From: Takakia lepidozioides | Taxonomy: Eukaryota; Streptophyta; Takakiopsida; Takakiales; Takakiaceae | Reading direction: 5' to 3' | Length of the DNA: 45,739 nt | Assembly: GCA_030704615.1 (NCBI GenBank) | Contig: JAKLZA010000012.1 | Span: 1-45,739, forward strand | Part shown: positions 22,517-32,307 of the stretch, one piece after another | Numbering within the stretch: position 1 is the first letter of the stretch | How the letters are laid out: every line of letters begins with the position of its first letter | Program-made: the position numbers and the translations under genes | The notes under the pieces: model-generated | Seen by the model: the letters and a program-made list of their open reading frames with translations, nothing else | The model's database searches: none | What the model was told of the DNA's origin: nothing

Positions 22517-23406
22517 GACCTACAGCTAGTGTATCATGGGGGTGTTTCCTATTTGTTTTCCTTCCCGCATTCATGTTAGCTAGTTACCTTACTGCTGGTA
22601 ATTAAGTATCAGTTTGCTTCATCAATTTATCGGATTCCATCAACTCATCAATTCATTCCACAGCTTCACTCAGATCTCTCTACACAGTGTGAGTATGAGG
22701 TGTGTATCAGATTAATATCTATCAAGTATCAGGCTGAAGCCATGGAGTCTCTAATCTGTTCTACATTACAATTCTACTGCCTGCATTCATTAAGCATCAA
22801 CAGCTCCTCCTCCTACTCCGTGTTCTCCATCTTTCTGCTCAGAGATACGCTCTCTCCTCCTTTCCCCCAGTGATGTCCGAAGTCTTCCCCAAGAAGTGCT
22901 TCTAAGAATAATCCCCCCTTCAGTCCTTGCTTCTAGCTTTATCTTCCTACCCGTTGTTCTAACCGTTTCCCTCACTAACCGTCGTCCGTGAACTAATATG
23001 TTCCATTCGCAGGTGTTGTTCCCCACAGTCGTTCCCTGTCCGGCTATCCGTTCCCTATGGTCGTGACAGCTGTGTCAAGCTGTGACTGGTTGTGTGAAAC
23101 TGTGACCGGCTGTGACCGGCTGTGTCGGGCTGTGACTGGCTGTGCGACTGTGTTTGGCTGTGTCGGGCTGTGACTGGCTGTGTGGCTGTGTCGGCTGTGA
23201 CGGGCTGTGTTGGCTGTGATGGGCTGTGTCGGGCTGTGTCGGCTGTGTCTGGCTATGTTGGCTGTGACGGGCTGTGTCACCCCCCCCCCCCCCTAAAAGT
23301 GCGCTGCTGTCACCCCTAAGGCTCCTGTTGGTCTCAGTCTGTGCAAAAATTAAGGGTACCCCACAGATCCCGTACAAGTGTCTAAGTCCCAGACAGTCCT
23401 CTAACA
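22409..23406 (-). repeat. Element B 5' LTR
   Basis: 998 bp, TG...CA. Compared by eye with the 3' LTR (10992-12021), the non-repetitive parts differ at only a scatter of sites (for example cgcgcGgc/cgcgcAgc, caaCTcatc/caaCCcatc), so the insertion is fairly recent. The minisatellite at about 23065-23280 and the following C tract differ in length. Confidence 0.93.
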
Positions 23407-23411
23407 AAGAC
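23407..23411. repeat. Target site duplication of element B, right copy
   Basis: AAGAC directly after the LTR terminus CTAACA, matching 10987-10991. Confidence 0.95.
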
Positions 23412-25240
23412 TTGGTTTGTGAGTGGACTAAGACCAGAGTTGCAGAAGAAAGTGGATATGTTATCCCATAATACAGTGGAGGAGGCATTTGAAACTGCAA
23501 ACAGAATTGAGCAATTGGGAATGCTCAGGAGAGAGAAAATGGATGATGAGGACTCTGAGGATGAGTCAGATGAAGAAGAAGAGCAAGAACTGAAAAGGAA
23601 GAGTAAGAGAAAGGAGAAGTTGAAGAGGGATAACTATGAGAAAAGATTAGAAGAAATCTTGAAGAGGTATGCCACAGAGGCTGCAACACATTGGAGGAAG
23701 GGTGTTTGGTGTGCAAAGTGCCAGAATGAAGGCCATACCACCACAGAATGCCACATGAAGGAGAAACACTGTACTATCTGTAAAATGGATAACCATTCTA
23801 CTCAGAATTGTTACTACAACAGAAGGACAGCTGCAAGAGAACCTAGGCAAGTAAGGGTGCATCAGGTGCAACCTCAGCCAAGAAGAAACAATGATCAGGA
23901 CCACTATGGTAGGTCTGGTGGTTATAACAATGGCATGGAAGGGAGAGGTAATTCAAGAGGGAATTACCAAGGAAATTCCAGAGGCAACTATCAGGGTAAT
24001 CCAAGGGGGAATTACCAGCCCGGGAATCAGGATTACAAAAATAATCCAAGAGTAGACCAAGGGCGAGGACCCAACGGTGAAGAACTGTGTTACTATTGTA
24101 ATCAGCCAGGACATCGCAAGGCAGCCTGTTCATTCTGGATTAGACACCAGAATGAGATGAGAGCTCCTGTGAATGAGGGCCCAGTGGTGGCAGCTCACAT
24201 GGTTAGGCCATGTGTTGTACCAGAAGTAAGTACAATGATAGTAACAAGAAGCAAAGCCAAACTAATACCTCTAGTAGTTGAGGAAGATGATGATAATGAA
24301 GGTGGCAGTGATATGCCGGAAGATGATGAGGCTTGGAGAGATGAGAAGGAACTGCACAAGGAAGTGGCAGATACCATAAGGGAAATGCAGAAGAGTACTG
24401 ATATTCCTGTGGCAGATTCCTCTGATTCTGATGGAGAAGAAGAAGTGAGTGAGGATGAAAGGAAGAAAGAAGATGCAGACATGCAAAGTAATGAAGGCAC
24501 TTTGGCTGAAGTAATATGCCAGACCATAGCAGAGATTATCATTGGACAGCTATTGGCTGTGGCACCTTATTGTAGACACAGGCTATATCAAGCAATCAAT
24601 CGAATTGCCCAGGAGACAGGAAACACAGACCTGAACAGCAAGGTGACCAGTTATAATGTGAAGCCGGAAGGGCGAGAAACAGTCATGGACTTTGATGATT
24701 CTATGCTAGTAATCCAATTGAGAATTGGAAGCACAGAACTAACTGATGTACTGATAGATGGAGGTTCTGGAGTAAATATCATGACAGACCAATTAAGGAA
24801 GAAGCTTGGTCTAAGTAACATGAAACCAGCCCCATTTACAGTAACAATGGCAGATCAAAGAAGTGTACAGCCATTGGGATTGATAAGAGGAGTTAAGATA
24901 CAAATACAGAAGATGATCTTCATGATCACAGTAACTGTGTTGAAGATGGATGAAGTCATGGAGGCTTACTCCTTATTATTGGGACGTCCGTGGCTGAAAC
25001 AGGCCAGGGTATTCCATGACTGGAATTCTCAATTACTAACCGTGCATAATGGGATACACGAGATACAAATTACCACAAAGAAATCTAGTAGATTACCTGC
25101 TACGAGAAGACCTCGAGGGGTCAGAGAGTATGACTGGAGAGGAGGATTGGATGAGGAGCAGGAAGCTATCCTGTTTGCTGCACACCCAGAGTGGGAGCAG
25201 GTTGCAGAGATGCGGCTGGAAAGCCTAAGTTGTTTAAGGG
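23412..25240 (+). pseudogene. gag-pro: Element A gag 3' part and protease (resumed after element B)
   Basis: The frame continues A's gag: TWFVSGLRPELQKKVDML, then three CX2CX4HX4C knuckles (CAKCQNEGHTTTEC, CTICKMDNHSTQNC, CYYCNQPGHRKAAC), the Gly/Asn/Arg-rich repeats, and a protease with LIDGGSGVNIM. Unlike element B, the frame stays open past protease (AGA at the B stop site) through the linker '...LLLGRPWLKQARVFHDWNSQ'. Homology ends at 25240; the open frame then runs into unrelated sequence and stops at 25308. The reverse transcriptase that should follow is missing. Zinc knuckles bind element RNA and protease cleaves the polyprotein. Confidence 0.9.
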
Positions 25241-28200
25241 TAGAAGCATGGTACGGGCCATCCAAAAGCGGCAACTTGCAGTCCATAAAAAATGGACATA
25301 TGAAGTAGAAAACGCAGCACGCGGGAACGAAGTCGGAAAAAGTTGAATTTATTGTAGCCGTTGATTGTTTTTGTACATCAAGTTATTACCGTCGATTGGA
25401 GGTCGCCTTCATCAGGGGGTGGCTGGAAGATGGCTGGTCGCGTTGGGCTAGACTGAAGCGCGGGGACGATGAGCTGCCATGTATGACGCGCGATGCGCAA
25501 CTAGAAGCTAGCTAGGACGTACGAGTTGATTGGGATTAGGAATGTGAAGAGATTGGGAAGAGATTGTGAATGTTTGATCACAAAAGTTTGCTTACCATTT
25601 TGTAAGATTTTTAGGGTTTAGCTTGTGATTGTTTCATCAACTCTACGCATGCGTGAAGTTCATTTTCATTTCTGTGTTTCTATGGGCGCGCTTGGGTGGT
25701 GGTAGCAGAGGAAGCGGGCGATGCAAGCAGAGCTTATAAAGTGCAACATTGTGTGTTGCTGCCATAGCAGCAGAGGCACGAGGGTAGAGGAGTAGAGGAG
25801 GAGCTTGGGCGGGGGTGCTCGGGTGTGCCATCGCTGGAAAAGCACTTGATTGTTGCCTGACTCTACCCTTGGTAAGTTTCGTTCAAGTTCGTGGCTAGTC
25901 GATTTGGTGTGCGGCATATCTGGAATTAGGTTCCTGCAAGCATGAATGTTTCTGTCGTAGCGCCTGGAAAGAGATGGCAGATTGCCATCCAAATGATGAT
26001 CATGACTAGTAACTTTCCACTTGAACTCTACAAGTACGAACCACCGCTGCGATCTTTCACGCCTGATTCTATACTTCTTGCATTGTGCATTTGAACACAG
26101 GTGGTTAATTGCCTTTCTTGAATCTTGACAGTGATGCCTGTTTTGTTTATCATTCTCTATGGTGTGTTTCTTGTTGGGTTGGTATTTCTCCATTTTTTTC
26201 CCTGCCCAGAGAAGGATATACTTACGTCTTGTTAGTGAGTCTAGTTGAGCTAATTTTTGGAGCTACCTGCTAGCAATTCATGTTGTAAAACCCTACAAAT
26301 TTAGGCTGCACAGTCATTCATACATGACAGTTTGTATGTGACCATTACGGTGAGGGTACCTGCACGATGATTGATCACAAAAGTCTGCTTACTATTACCT
26401 TTGTGAGGGGCTCACTCCAGTAGTTGGAGCTACCTTGATATAAACAATTGGTTGCATCAATCTGTTGTGTCTGAGCTACCTAGCAATTAGACCCCAACAG
26501 GGCCAGGGCCTTAGGCTCAGAATCGATACTTTGAAAGTTAGTGAACAGAGGTGCAAGCACTACACGGTCCTGAAGAGGGTGGCTCTCTGATGAGAATACC
26601 CGGGACACTGTTTTAGAAAATGGGTATTGCCTTCAGCGCGCCCACACATCGAGCATTGACAATCTCCCTTTCCTGTCTGCATGTGTTATTTGTTCAAGAA
26701 TTGACCCCCCGCCCTGGGGTTAAATTGTAGTTAATGCTGAGGATAGGTAGGCCTTTCAGCCTAAGGTTCACCCATGTCACAAACTGGAAACAAGTTCAGG
26801 GATGTTTATTCCTAACTTGTTTTTGTTCAAGCATTATTCATGCTTCGGACGTGGCTTTAGACACTTCAGCCTCCAAGTGAGCTTCATCCAGCAGGGTCAG
26901 TTCTTCCTGCCCAAACTTCAGGTACTTGAAACATCTCCTCTACATTTTTCTGCCATGACTTCAAACTGTTTAACAGGACGGTCTTGCTTCCAAGAAATAG
27001 AGTCTGTCATCTTAGGGTATCTGGTATTAGGCACTGAGCCCACCATCTGACCTTGAACTAACTCATGACTTTGAGAGCTCGAGGGTGGTGCGCCAAACTC
27101 GCCTTGAACAGCCGCATTAGCTATTGTAGAGCACGCTGACATGCTCTCTTTGAGCACTGAAAGCTGAATGGATTCTAAAGTCTTAGGCATGGTTGGAGTT
27201 GCTCTCTCACACGGCAATGCCTACTCCAAGGTAGGCCAACATGGTCGTTGTAACTTCAGTATTAATCCGTCTGCAGTGGAAACATTTGAGTGAGAATATC
27301 CAAAGTTTGTGTTTAGTTGTTTGACCTATTTTGTGTATGTTCATCACAGTTACAACTAGAGGAGAACTCCACAGCAAGATATGTACTGGAAGGGAGCACA
27401 CAATTGTGGCATTTAATGATCGTGGGGAGGGATGAGGGGATCTGGCCTAATCTGGCCTACCATGCAGACTTGTGAACTGTTGTCGCTGGCTGGTTTCAAG
27501 TGAGACTGCATGCCCTTTTTTGTCAAGTTGCATTTGTATATGGCTTGTACCAAATGTGGTCGTTGTTATAAAAAGGACGATATCAGCGAGGTAGGGGAAG
27601 AGTAGCAGATGTAGCATAAGTAGCTGAATGTAAAGTTTGTCACACTGGTAGTGGGTACCAAGTCCAGTCTATTCGAACAAGTTAACAGACCCCTGAGTTT
27701 GTGTCACTTATCTTTGTTGTTATGACTTCAAACTACTCTCCAACGAGCTACCCTTTTTGTGTTATAGTGAGGGGGCAAGTGGATCCCATTTTTGGAGACC
27801 TGGACAGTAACCTATTTTCTAGTGTGCAGAAGAAGGGCCCAACAGTGTGATTGTTGATTGCCAAGGAATTTTGAGTGTCTGTGTTGAAAATGTTTGGTTT
27901 CTCTTGCTGCCATGTTAGTCCTTGAAGAATTTACTTTTTACTATCCTCTGATTCCATCTGCTTGCCTGCATATGTTGTCACATTTGTGGGGCTACTATTC
28001 AAACAAGTTTCAGCTGTTTGTGCAGCTGATTTGCGGGATGGCAGGTGGCCTGCGGCTCTCCCTCACGCTACCTCCCACCACATCTTGCAAAAGCATTACA
28101 GGTGTGGCACCCCCTTAGCATTTGTGCAATCTGGTGTTCCCTACTCATATTTTCACTTTTATTGCGTACCTCATAGCCTAGGTGGGGTAGAGGGGTAGAG

Positions 28201-28700
28201 TAGTCTCTTGTTGTTGTAGCACGTGACAACCCAGCTCATCCTTGCGTACCTAATTACCTAAACTGAACCATGACGCTAGATTGAAGGAACTTGTCCCTTC
28301 TGTCAATCATTGGTTGGGATCGAAGAGGAATATGGCAATGCATATCATCAATATGTGAATGTTGATTCTCTGAAACTTCACCATGTGGGGGAATATAGAA
28401 TTTGAAAACGTGTGGAAAGCAGGTTTGTCATCTATGTGGATCACTTGCACTTCTTGAAGGCTGCACTTGCGTTAACCAGAGATGATCCAGACTTGGCCTC
28501 TGATTGCAAAGGTAATTTCATGTCAGAATTAGGTAGTATGGTTGTCATGAAGCTGGAAATATCAGTAGGGTTTAGGGTTTGTTGGTTTGTTGGTTCTCAT
28601 GAAGCTGGAAATGTCGGTAGGGTGTTGGTTTGTAGCTCCATCCTTGCCCCCTCATGTTGTTGTCTCCGTACATAACCAACCTGGAGTTGTAAAAAACTAG
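25241..28700. other. Low-repeat region, possible host promoter and leader exons
   Basis: No long open frame. A possible promoter and first exon lie at 25607-25871 (separate entry). Two diverged copies of a segment containing 'tgatcacaaaagt.tgctta' occur near 25572 and 26372. A 40-50 bp tandem duplication lies at 28548-28635 ('catgaagctggaaat..cggtaggg'). Plant telomere-like strings (TTTAGGGTTT) occur near 25610 and 28571. The sequence could be the 5' introns of the gene that follows. Confidence 0.4.
25607..25871 (+). promoter_or_regulatory. Candidate plant promoter and 5' splice donor
   Basis: A telobox-like TTTAGGGTTTAG near 25610 is followed by a TATA box (CTTATAAAG at 25733-25741) and, about 130 bp further, a strong splice donor CTTG|GTAAGT at 25871/25872. 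This spacing suits a short untranslated first exon. It could serve the plus-strand gene at 28712, but no transcript evidence is available and the intervening 2.8 kb would have to be intronic. Confidence 0.35.
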
Positions 28701-28711
28701 TTAATGGGAAT

Positions 28712-30475
28712 GTGGGGCTGGGAGTATGTAGGGCACTCAAGAAGTGGTTCAAAACAATGGTGCAGTCGGGGAGTAAGTTACAAAATTCACCTACGAATGG
28801 GAAGAGTTCCAATGCAGCATCTGAAGATACTATGGGCGAAAGAGGGGGGCACAAATCAGCAGATTACTTCAGGGATGTCCTCAAGCTGAATGCGACAGGC
28901 AAGAATCCCAAACAACTTCTCTTAGACAAAGACATCACCAAAGAACAATGTGCAAAGTTGTTTGGACAACCTGCAAACAAGAATGGGTACTTCTACATGG
29001 GTTGTACTGACAAGAGTATGATTCCCAAAATCGAGGACCTATGGAGTAAGGTTCATGGGTATGATTGTAAGCCAACCGGTGGTATCATTGCAAACTTGAT
29101 GGCAAGGGGCATTGTCTATGAAAAAAGGACTGGACAAAAACTCAATTGGGTAGCATACGCGGCATGGACAGCTAAGCAACAAGAAAGAATGAAGGAGCAT
29201 CGAGAAGCAAAGGACCCTGGCAGCACAGACAGTAAGCCAAAGCTAGGAGTTTGTGAATTGAAAGACAGGCTACGCAAAACCCCAGGTAGAGGCAAAGAAG
29301 GACTGAAACAAACGCCTGAGCAAGTGATTGCAGAGATGGAAAGGAAAAAACATGAGCAAGAGTATGTGGCAACTGCCCTAGCGAGTCTTCAGGAACTACA
29401 TGATTTGAAGTATGAGGAGATGTGTGGGGCAAAGGAAGAGTTGGAGAGGTTAAAGAAAGGGAAGTTGGACTTGATGGAGAAGACGCGGACTGTTCGGGTG
29501 CAAATGGAAGATAGACAATGGTGTCTTGCAGAGTGTCGGAACAAGATTGCAGACCTAGAGGCCAAACTCACCCACGAGGGTGCCACAATCCGAGCCGGGG
29601 AAGAGACCTTAATGCAAAAAGGGGAAGAGAGTGTTGGGTCACTGAATTGTGGAAAGGGAAGACAGTCTGAGATGCAAAGGGAACTTGACCAGAAGAAATC
29701 AATTGAAGCGGAATTTTGGCTCAATGCTGATAAGACCAAAAAAGAGTTCAATGCTTTGTGTGATGCAGGGGACCAGGAAGACAGGGACATTAGAGTGGCA
29801 GAGAATGTGGTCGATGTTGCTGACACAGAGAGGAGTCTTATCCAAGATCAGATTGAGGCCTTGACAAATGGGGACAAAGGACTTGCCATCTATCCTATGC
29901 CTATATGTCATCCTCAAGTGATCAAAGATAGTACGTCCATCAAGGATTTCCTGAAGGTCTCTCCTTGCCCTGTTTGCCACAAAGGTTTCCACTGTTGGGA
30001 CATGGTGGTGACATCTTGTAAGCACACTTACCATCCTGCTTGTATGGCATCCCATATGAAGATGTCAAACAGGTGTAGGGACTTCAGCTGTTCAGAGATC
30101 ATGCATCCTGATTGGTGTTCTAGTTTTGGGTTTAGGATTCTTGACCCAGAGGTGCAGGCACTTGCGGAAAAGCTGAGAGTGGTTGAGCTGCGCCAAAGGT
30201 GGATGTCAAAGCAACTTCACGAAGCCAGGGTTAGAAACACCCAAGTTCCAGGTAAGATTGATTGCAACATTTCCATGTTTTCTTCTTCAGAAAACTTGTG
30301 TGGTCCAAGGCTGTACCTCTTCATGTCCAATCCTCGGGACTGTAGTCCCAAGATTGGACCTTCAACCCCTTCAACTGACTATGAGTCTGAATGTGGGACT
30401 GCAAATGTTATTATTTGTCCTTTTAGTGGAGTGAATCCTTACTGGGGAGTCCTTATTGAGGAGTGTCATTCTTAA
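28712..30475 (+). CDS. Coiled-coil protein with C-terminal RING-like zinc motif
   Basis: This is an open frame of 587 codons. Residues about 50-150 form a conserved-looking globular part (DYFRDVLKLN, YMGCTDKSM, GGIIANLMARGIVYEKRTGQ). Residues 200-390 are strongly coiled coil. Residues 418-470 carry CPVC, then CKHTYHPAC, then CRDFSC...HPDW, a C2-H2-C2-like zinc site of RING type that may act as an E3 ligase or SUMO/SP-type ligase. The start is uncertain: 28712 is the longest, and Met41 (28831) gives a cleaner N-terminus. A donor CCAG|GTAAGA at 30251/30252 suggests that the last 75 codons may be intronic, with the coding sequence continuing at about 31000. It is convergent with the transposase-like gene at 34267-36236. 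I cannot tell host gene from transposon accessory gene. Confidence 0.65.
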   Translation: MGLGVCRALKKWFKTMVQSGSKLQNSPTNGKSSNAASEDTMGERGGHKSADYFRDVLKLNATGKNPKQLLLDKDITKEQCAKLFGQPANKNGYFYMGCTDKSMIPKIEDLWSKVHGYDCKPTGGIIANLMARGIVYEKRTGQKLNWVAYAAWTAKQQERMKEHREAKDPGSTDSKPKLGVCELKDRLRKTPGRGKEGLKQTPEQVIAEMERKKHEQEYVATALASLQELHDLKYEEMCGAKEELERLKKGKLDLMEKTRTVRVQMEDRQWCLAECRNKIADLEAKLTHEGATIRAGEETLMQKGEESVGSLNCGKGRQSEMQRELDQKKSIEAEFWLNADKTKKEFNALCDAGDQEDRDIRVAENVVDVADTERSLIQDQIEALTNGDKGLAIYPMPICHPQVIKDSTSIKDFLKVSPCPVCHKGFHCWDMVVTSCKHTYHPACMASHMKMSNRCRDFSCSEIMHPDWCSSFGFRILDPEVQALAEKLRVVELRQRWMSKQLHEARVRNTQVPGKIDCNISMFSSSENLCGPRLYLFMSNPRDCSPKIGPSTPSTDYESECGTANVIICPFSGVNPYWGVLIEECHS

Positions 30476-30479
30476 CTAG

Positions 30480-30960
30480 AATTCTGAGTCTTCAGTCATG
30501 TGGAGTGTGAGTCCAAGTGCTGACTCATGTGGAGTATGAGTCGATGTGTTTAGTCATGGGGAGTGTGAGTCCACTTGCTGACTAATTACTGGGAATATGA
30601 GTCCTTAATGATTTCCACTGATTTCTAGTTTGGAATCAGAGTCCTGTGGAGGGTCAGTCCATGTGCTTAATCATGTGGAGTGTGAGTCCAACTGCAAAAT
30701 AATGGATGTAGAATGCGAGTCCTTATTGAGGAGCTTGCTTCTCAACTTGGAATCTGAGTTATGGCCCAGATGGAGTGTGAGTCCTAATTAGGGAGTGTGA
30801 ATCTTGCTTGTAGTCCCACCATCAGCTGCATAGAACTTGGAAGTCTAATATGGGGGACAAAAAGTCCATTATGATGGACTGTGCACTCCCCACATAATTA
30901 TTGTAGTCCAACTGTTGGGACTTCGGCCAATGGTAAGGACTACAATGACTTGTCTGGACT
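30480..30960 (+). repeat. Degenerate 'gtgagtcc' tandem repeats, probably intronic
   Basis: Around ten degenerate copies of a 40-60 bp unit built on 'gtggagtgtgagtcca.gtgctgac'. They lie between the RING-like ORF and the next ORF on the same strand, so they are plausibly within an intron. The AGTCC core recalls the repeats at 36260-36715, though orientation and unit differ. Confidence 0.6.
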
Positions 30961-30981
30961 CAAATTACAGTTAATGTTGTA

Positions 30982-32307
30982 TTGGTAGACAGTAGGCACC
31001 AAGTGATAATTCAGCCTTCTCAAACCAGTTGTAATGGTGTAGGTGTGATAGCAGATGATGGCTTCATTGATGCCAACAAACGAAGACCAGGACCTCCATC
31101 TCAGGCCACCACCAACTATAGCGCATTCACCACCAACTACAGTGGAGGCCAAAGTGGACATGGTGGTAGTGCTGTGAACCAAAACTTCCCTCGAACTCCA
31201 AGCTCGTCAACTCTTCAAATGTCACCTTTGGGGCTGTCGCGGCCGGGGATTGTTGCACCAATTGTTGGTGATCCGTTGAACCCTGAGGTTGATGTCACAC
31301 CTGATACCATCATGCAAGAGGTTTCAGCTTCAGGAAAGGGTTATGTCAAGAAGTTCCTCATTCCTGGTTCTCCACCAAAAAAGATTCCTGGATCTCCACT
31401 GCAAGCTGCATTTGTTCCAGAGATTGTCACGACACATACGCTACAAAGTACACATGAAGATGTTGTGGACTTGACAATCCCATCCACTGTTGTTCCTCCT
31501 TATGTGGATGTGAAGGTTGAAAGAGATGGTGCCCAAAATACTGGACATGTGGCAACCCTCTCATCAGACTCAGAATTGGGGTCACAGGGATTTGAAACTG
31601 ATGCTGGGGCCGACTCCCAGTCTGATTCTGATACAGTTGTGTTGCACAGTACCATAGGTGGAGGCCCCTCACAAGTTTCAGATCCTATATTTCATGTCAC
31701 TCTACCAGTTGCTACCTCCCTTGTTGCTCCGCCAATATCCATTCCCGCAATTCCAGCTCAATTGGATGGTGGTTCTCCATTACCTATGGTAGTATATGTA
31801 CCTCATGCCTTAGCAACAACCCTCCTGTTCTTGGACCAGTGTTGAACCCCCCAGCTGTAGCCCTTGTCAGTCCACATGTTCAGGCAACAGGGAAGCGTAA
31901 ACGAGAACGAAAGAGATCTCGCAAGGCATTGAGTGCAGAGTATGCAAAGAAGCCCACCACTAGGGCGGATTCTAAGGTATCAATTGACAAGGATATGGAC
32001 AAGTGCCCAGGTGAAAGTACCCCCTCATCAAAGAGAGTTGTCGTGCACAAGCCCTTGGATACGAATGAAGACAACGATCTGAGCCACCATGATAAGAGTA
32101 ACTCAATCCCACGGGATGGTGTTGTGAAGGCCGCTCGGGGCCCTGTTGTGAAGTCACTGAAAACCGTGAAGACTCCTCCCAACTTGACCACTCGGGGGCC
32201 TATTGTCAAGTCCCTTAATACTGTCAAGACCCACCTAACTTGAAGATGGATGCAGGTTCTTCTGGTGCAGGCCCTAAGAAGAAGAAAAGAAAACATATCA
32301 ACTAGGT
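30982..32307 (+). pseudogene. Basic Pro/Ser-rich protein with nuclear localisation motifs (two frames)
   Basis: Two overlapping frames, 30982-31845 and 31839-32243, lie in order on the plus strand. The first is Pro/Ser/Thr/Val-rich and disordered, with an acidic DSDSELGSQ/DSQSDSDT segment. The second begins with a basic cluster, KRKRERKRSRK, and contains a repeated VVKSLKTVKTPPNL unit. The second repeat copy lacks one base, giving the stop at 32241-32243; the original frame goes on to PKKKKRKH and a stop near 32305. The pieces probably form the C-terminal half of the gene starting at 28712, joined by an intron after 30251. At least one or two indels break it here, unless a further intron spans 31840. 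No enzymatic domain is visible. Confidence 0.5.

Larger units (their letters stand above)
10992..23406 (-). mobile_element. Element B: full-length but defective Ty3/gypsy retrotransposon nested in element A
   Basis: 12,415 bp in minus orientation with two LTRs (22409-23406 as 5', 10992-12021 as 3'), primer site, polypurine tract and the 5-bp duplication AAGAC. Removing it and one AAGAC rejoins element A's gag in frame ('...GLQKT' to 'WFVSGLRPELQ'). Order on the minus strand: leader ORF, a 324-bp foreign fragment replacing part of gag, gag with CCHC knuckles, protease, RT, RNase H, integrase, broken third ORF. Nonsense codons interrupt gag-pol at 19915-19917, 18025-18027 and 17935-17937, so it cannot encode its own machinery. 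The two LTRs differ by only a scatter of substitutions plus length changes in the C tract and minisatellite. Confidence 0.95.
8273..25240 (+). mobile_element. Element A: truncated Ty3/gypsy retrotransposon, interrupted by element B
   Basis: The plus-strand copy comprises a 5' LTR (8273-9173), primer site (9176-9193), leader ORF, gag to 10991, then, after the insertion of element B, the rest of gag and protease (23412-25240). At 25240, homology with element B stops inside the linker between protease and reverse transcriptase ('tgtttaaggg' then unrelated sequence). RT, RNase H, integrase, third ORF and 3' LTR are absent from the window. A gag nonsense codon (TAA at 10873-10875, where B has TAT) and a frame change near 10210-10238 also disable it. 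Its LTR differs from B's far more than B's two LTRs differ from each other, which fits A being the older, host copy. Confidence 0.9.

Noticed and set aside
30252-30290. A 39-bp intron (GTAAGA...TTCTTCAG) in the RING-like gene
   Set aside because: It is too short for a typical plant intron and its removal keeps the frame. The donor may instead pair with an acceptor near 31000.
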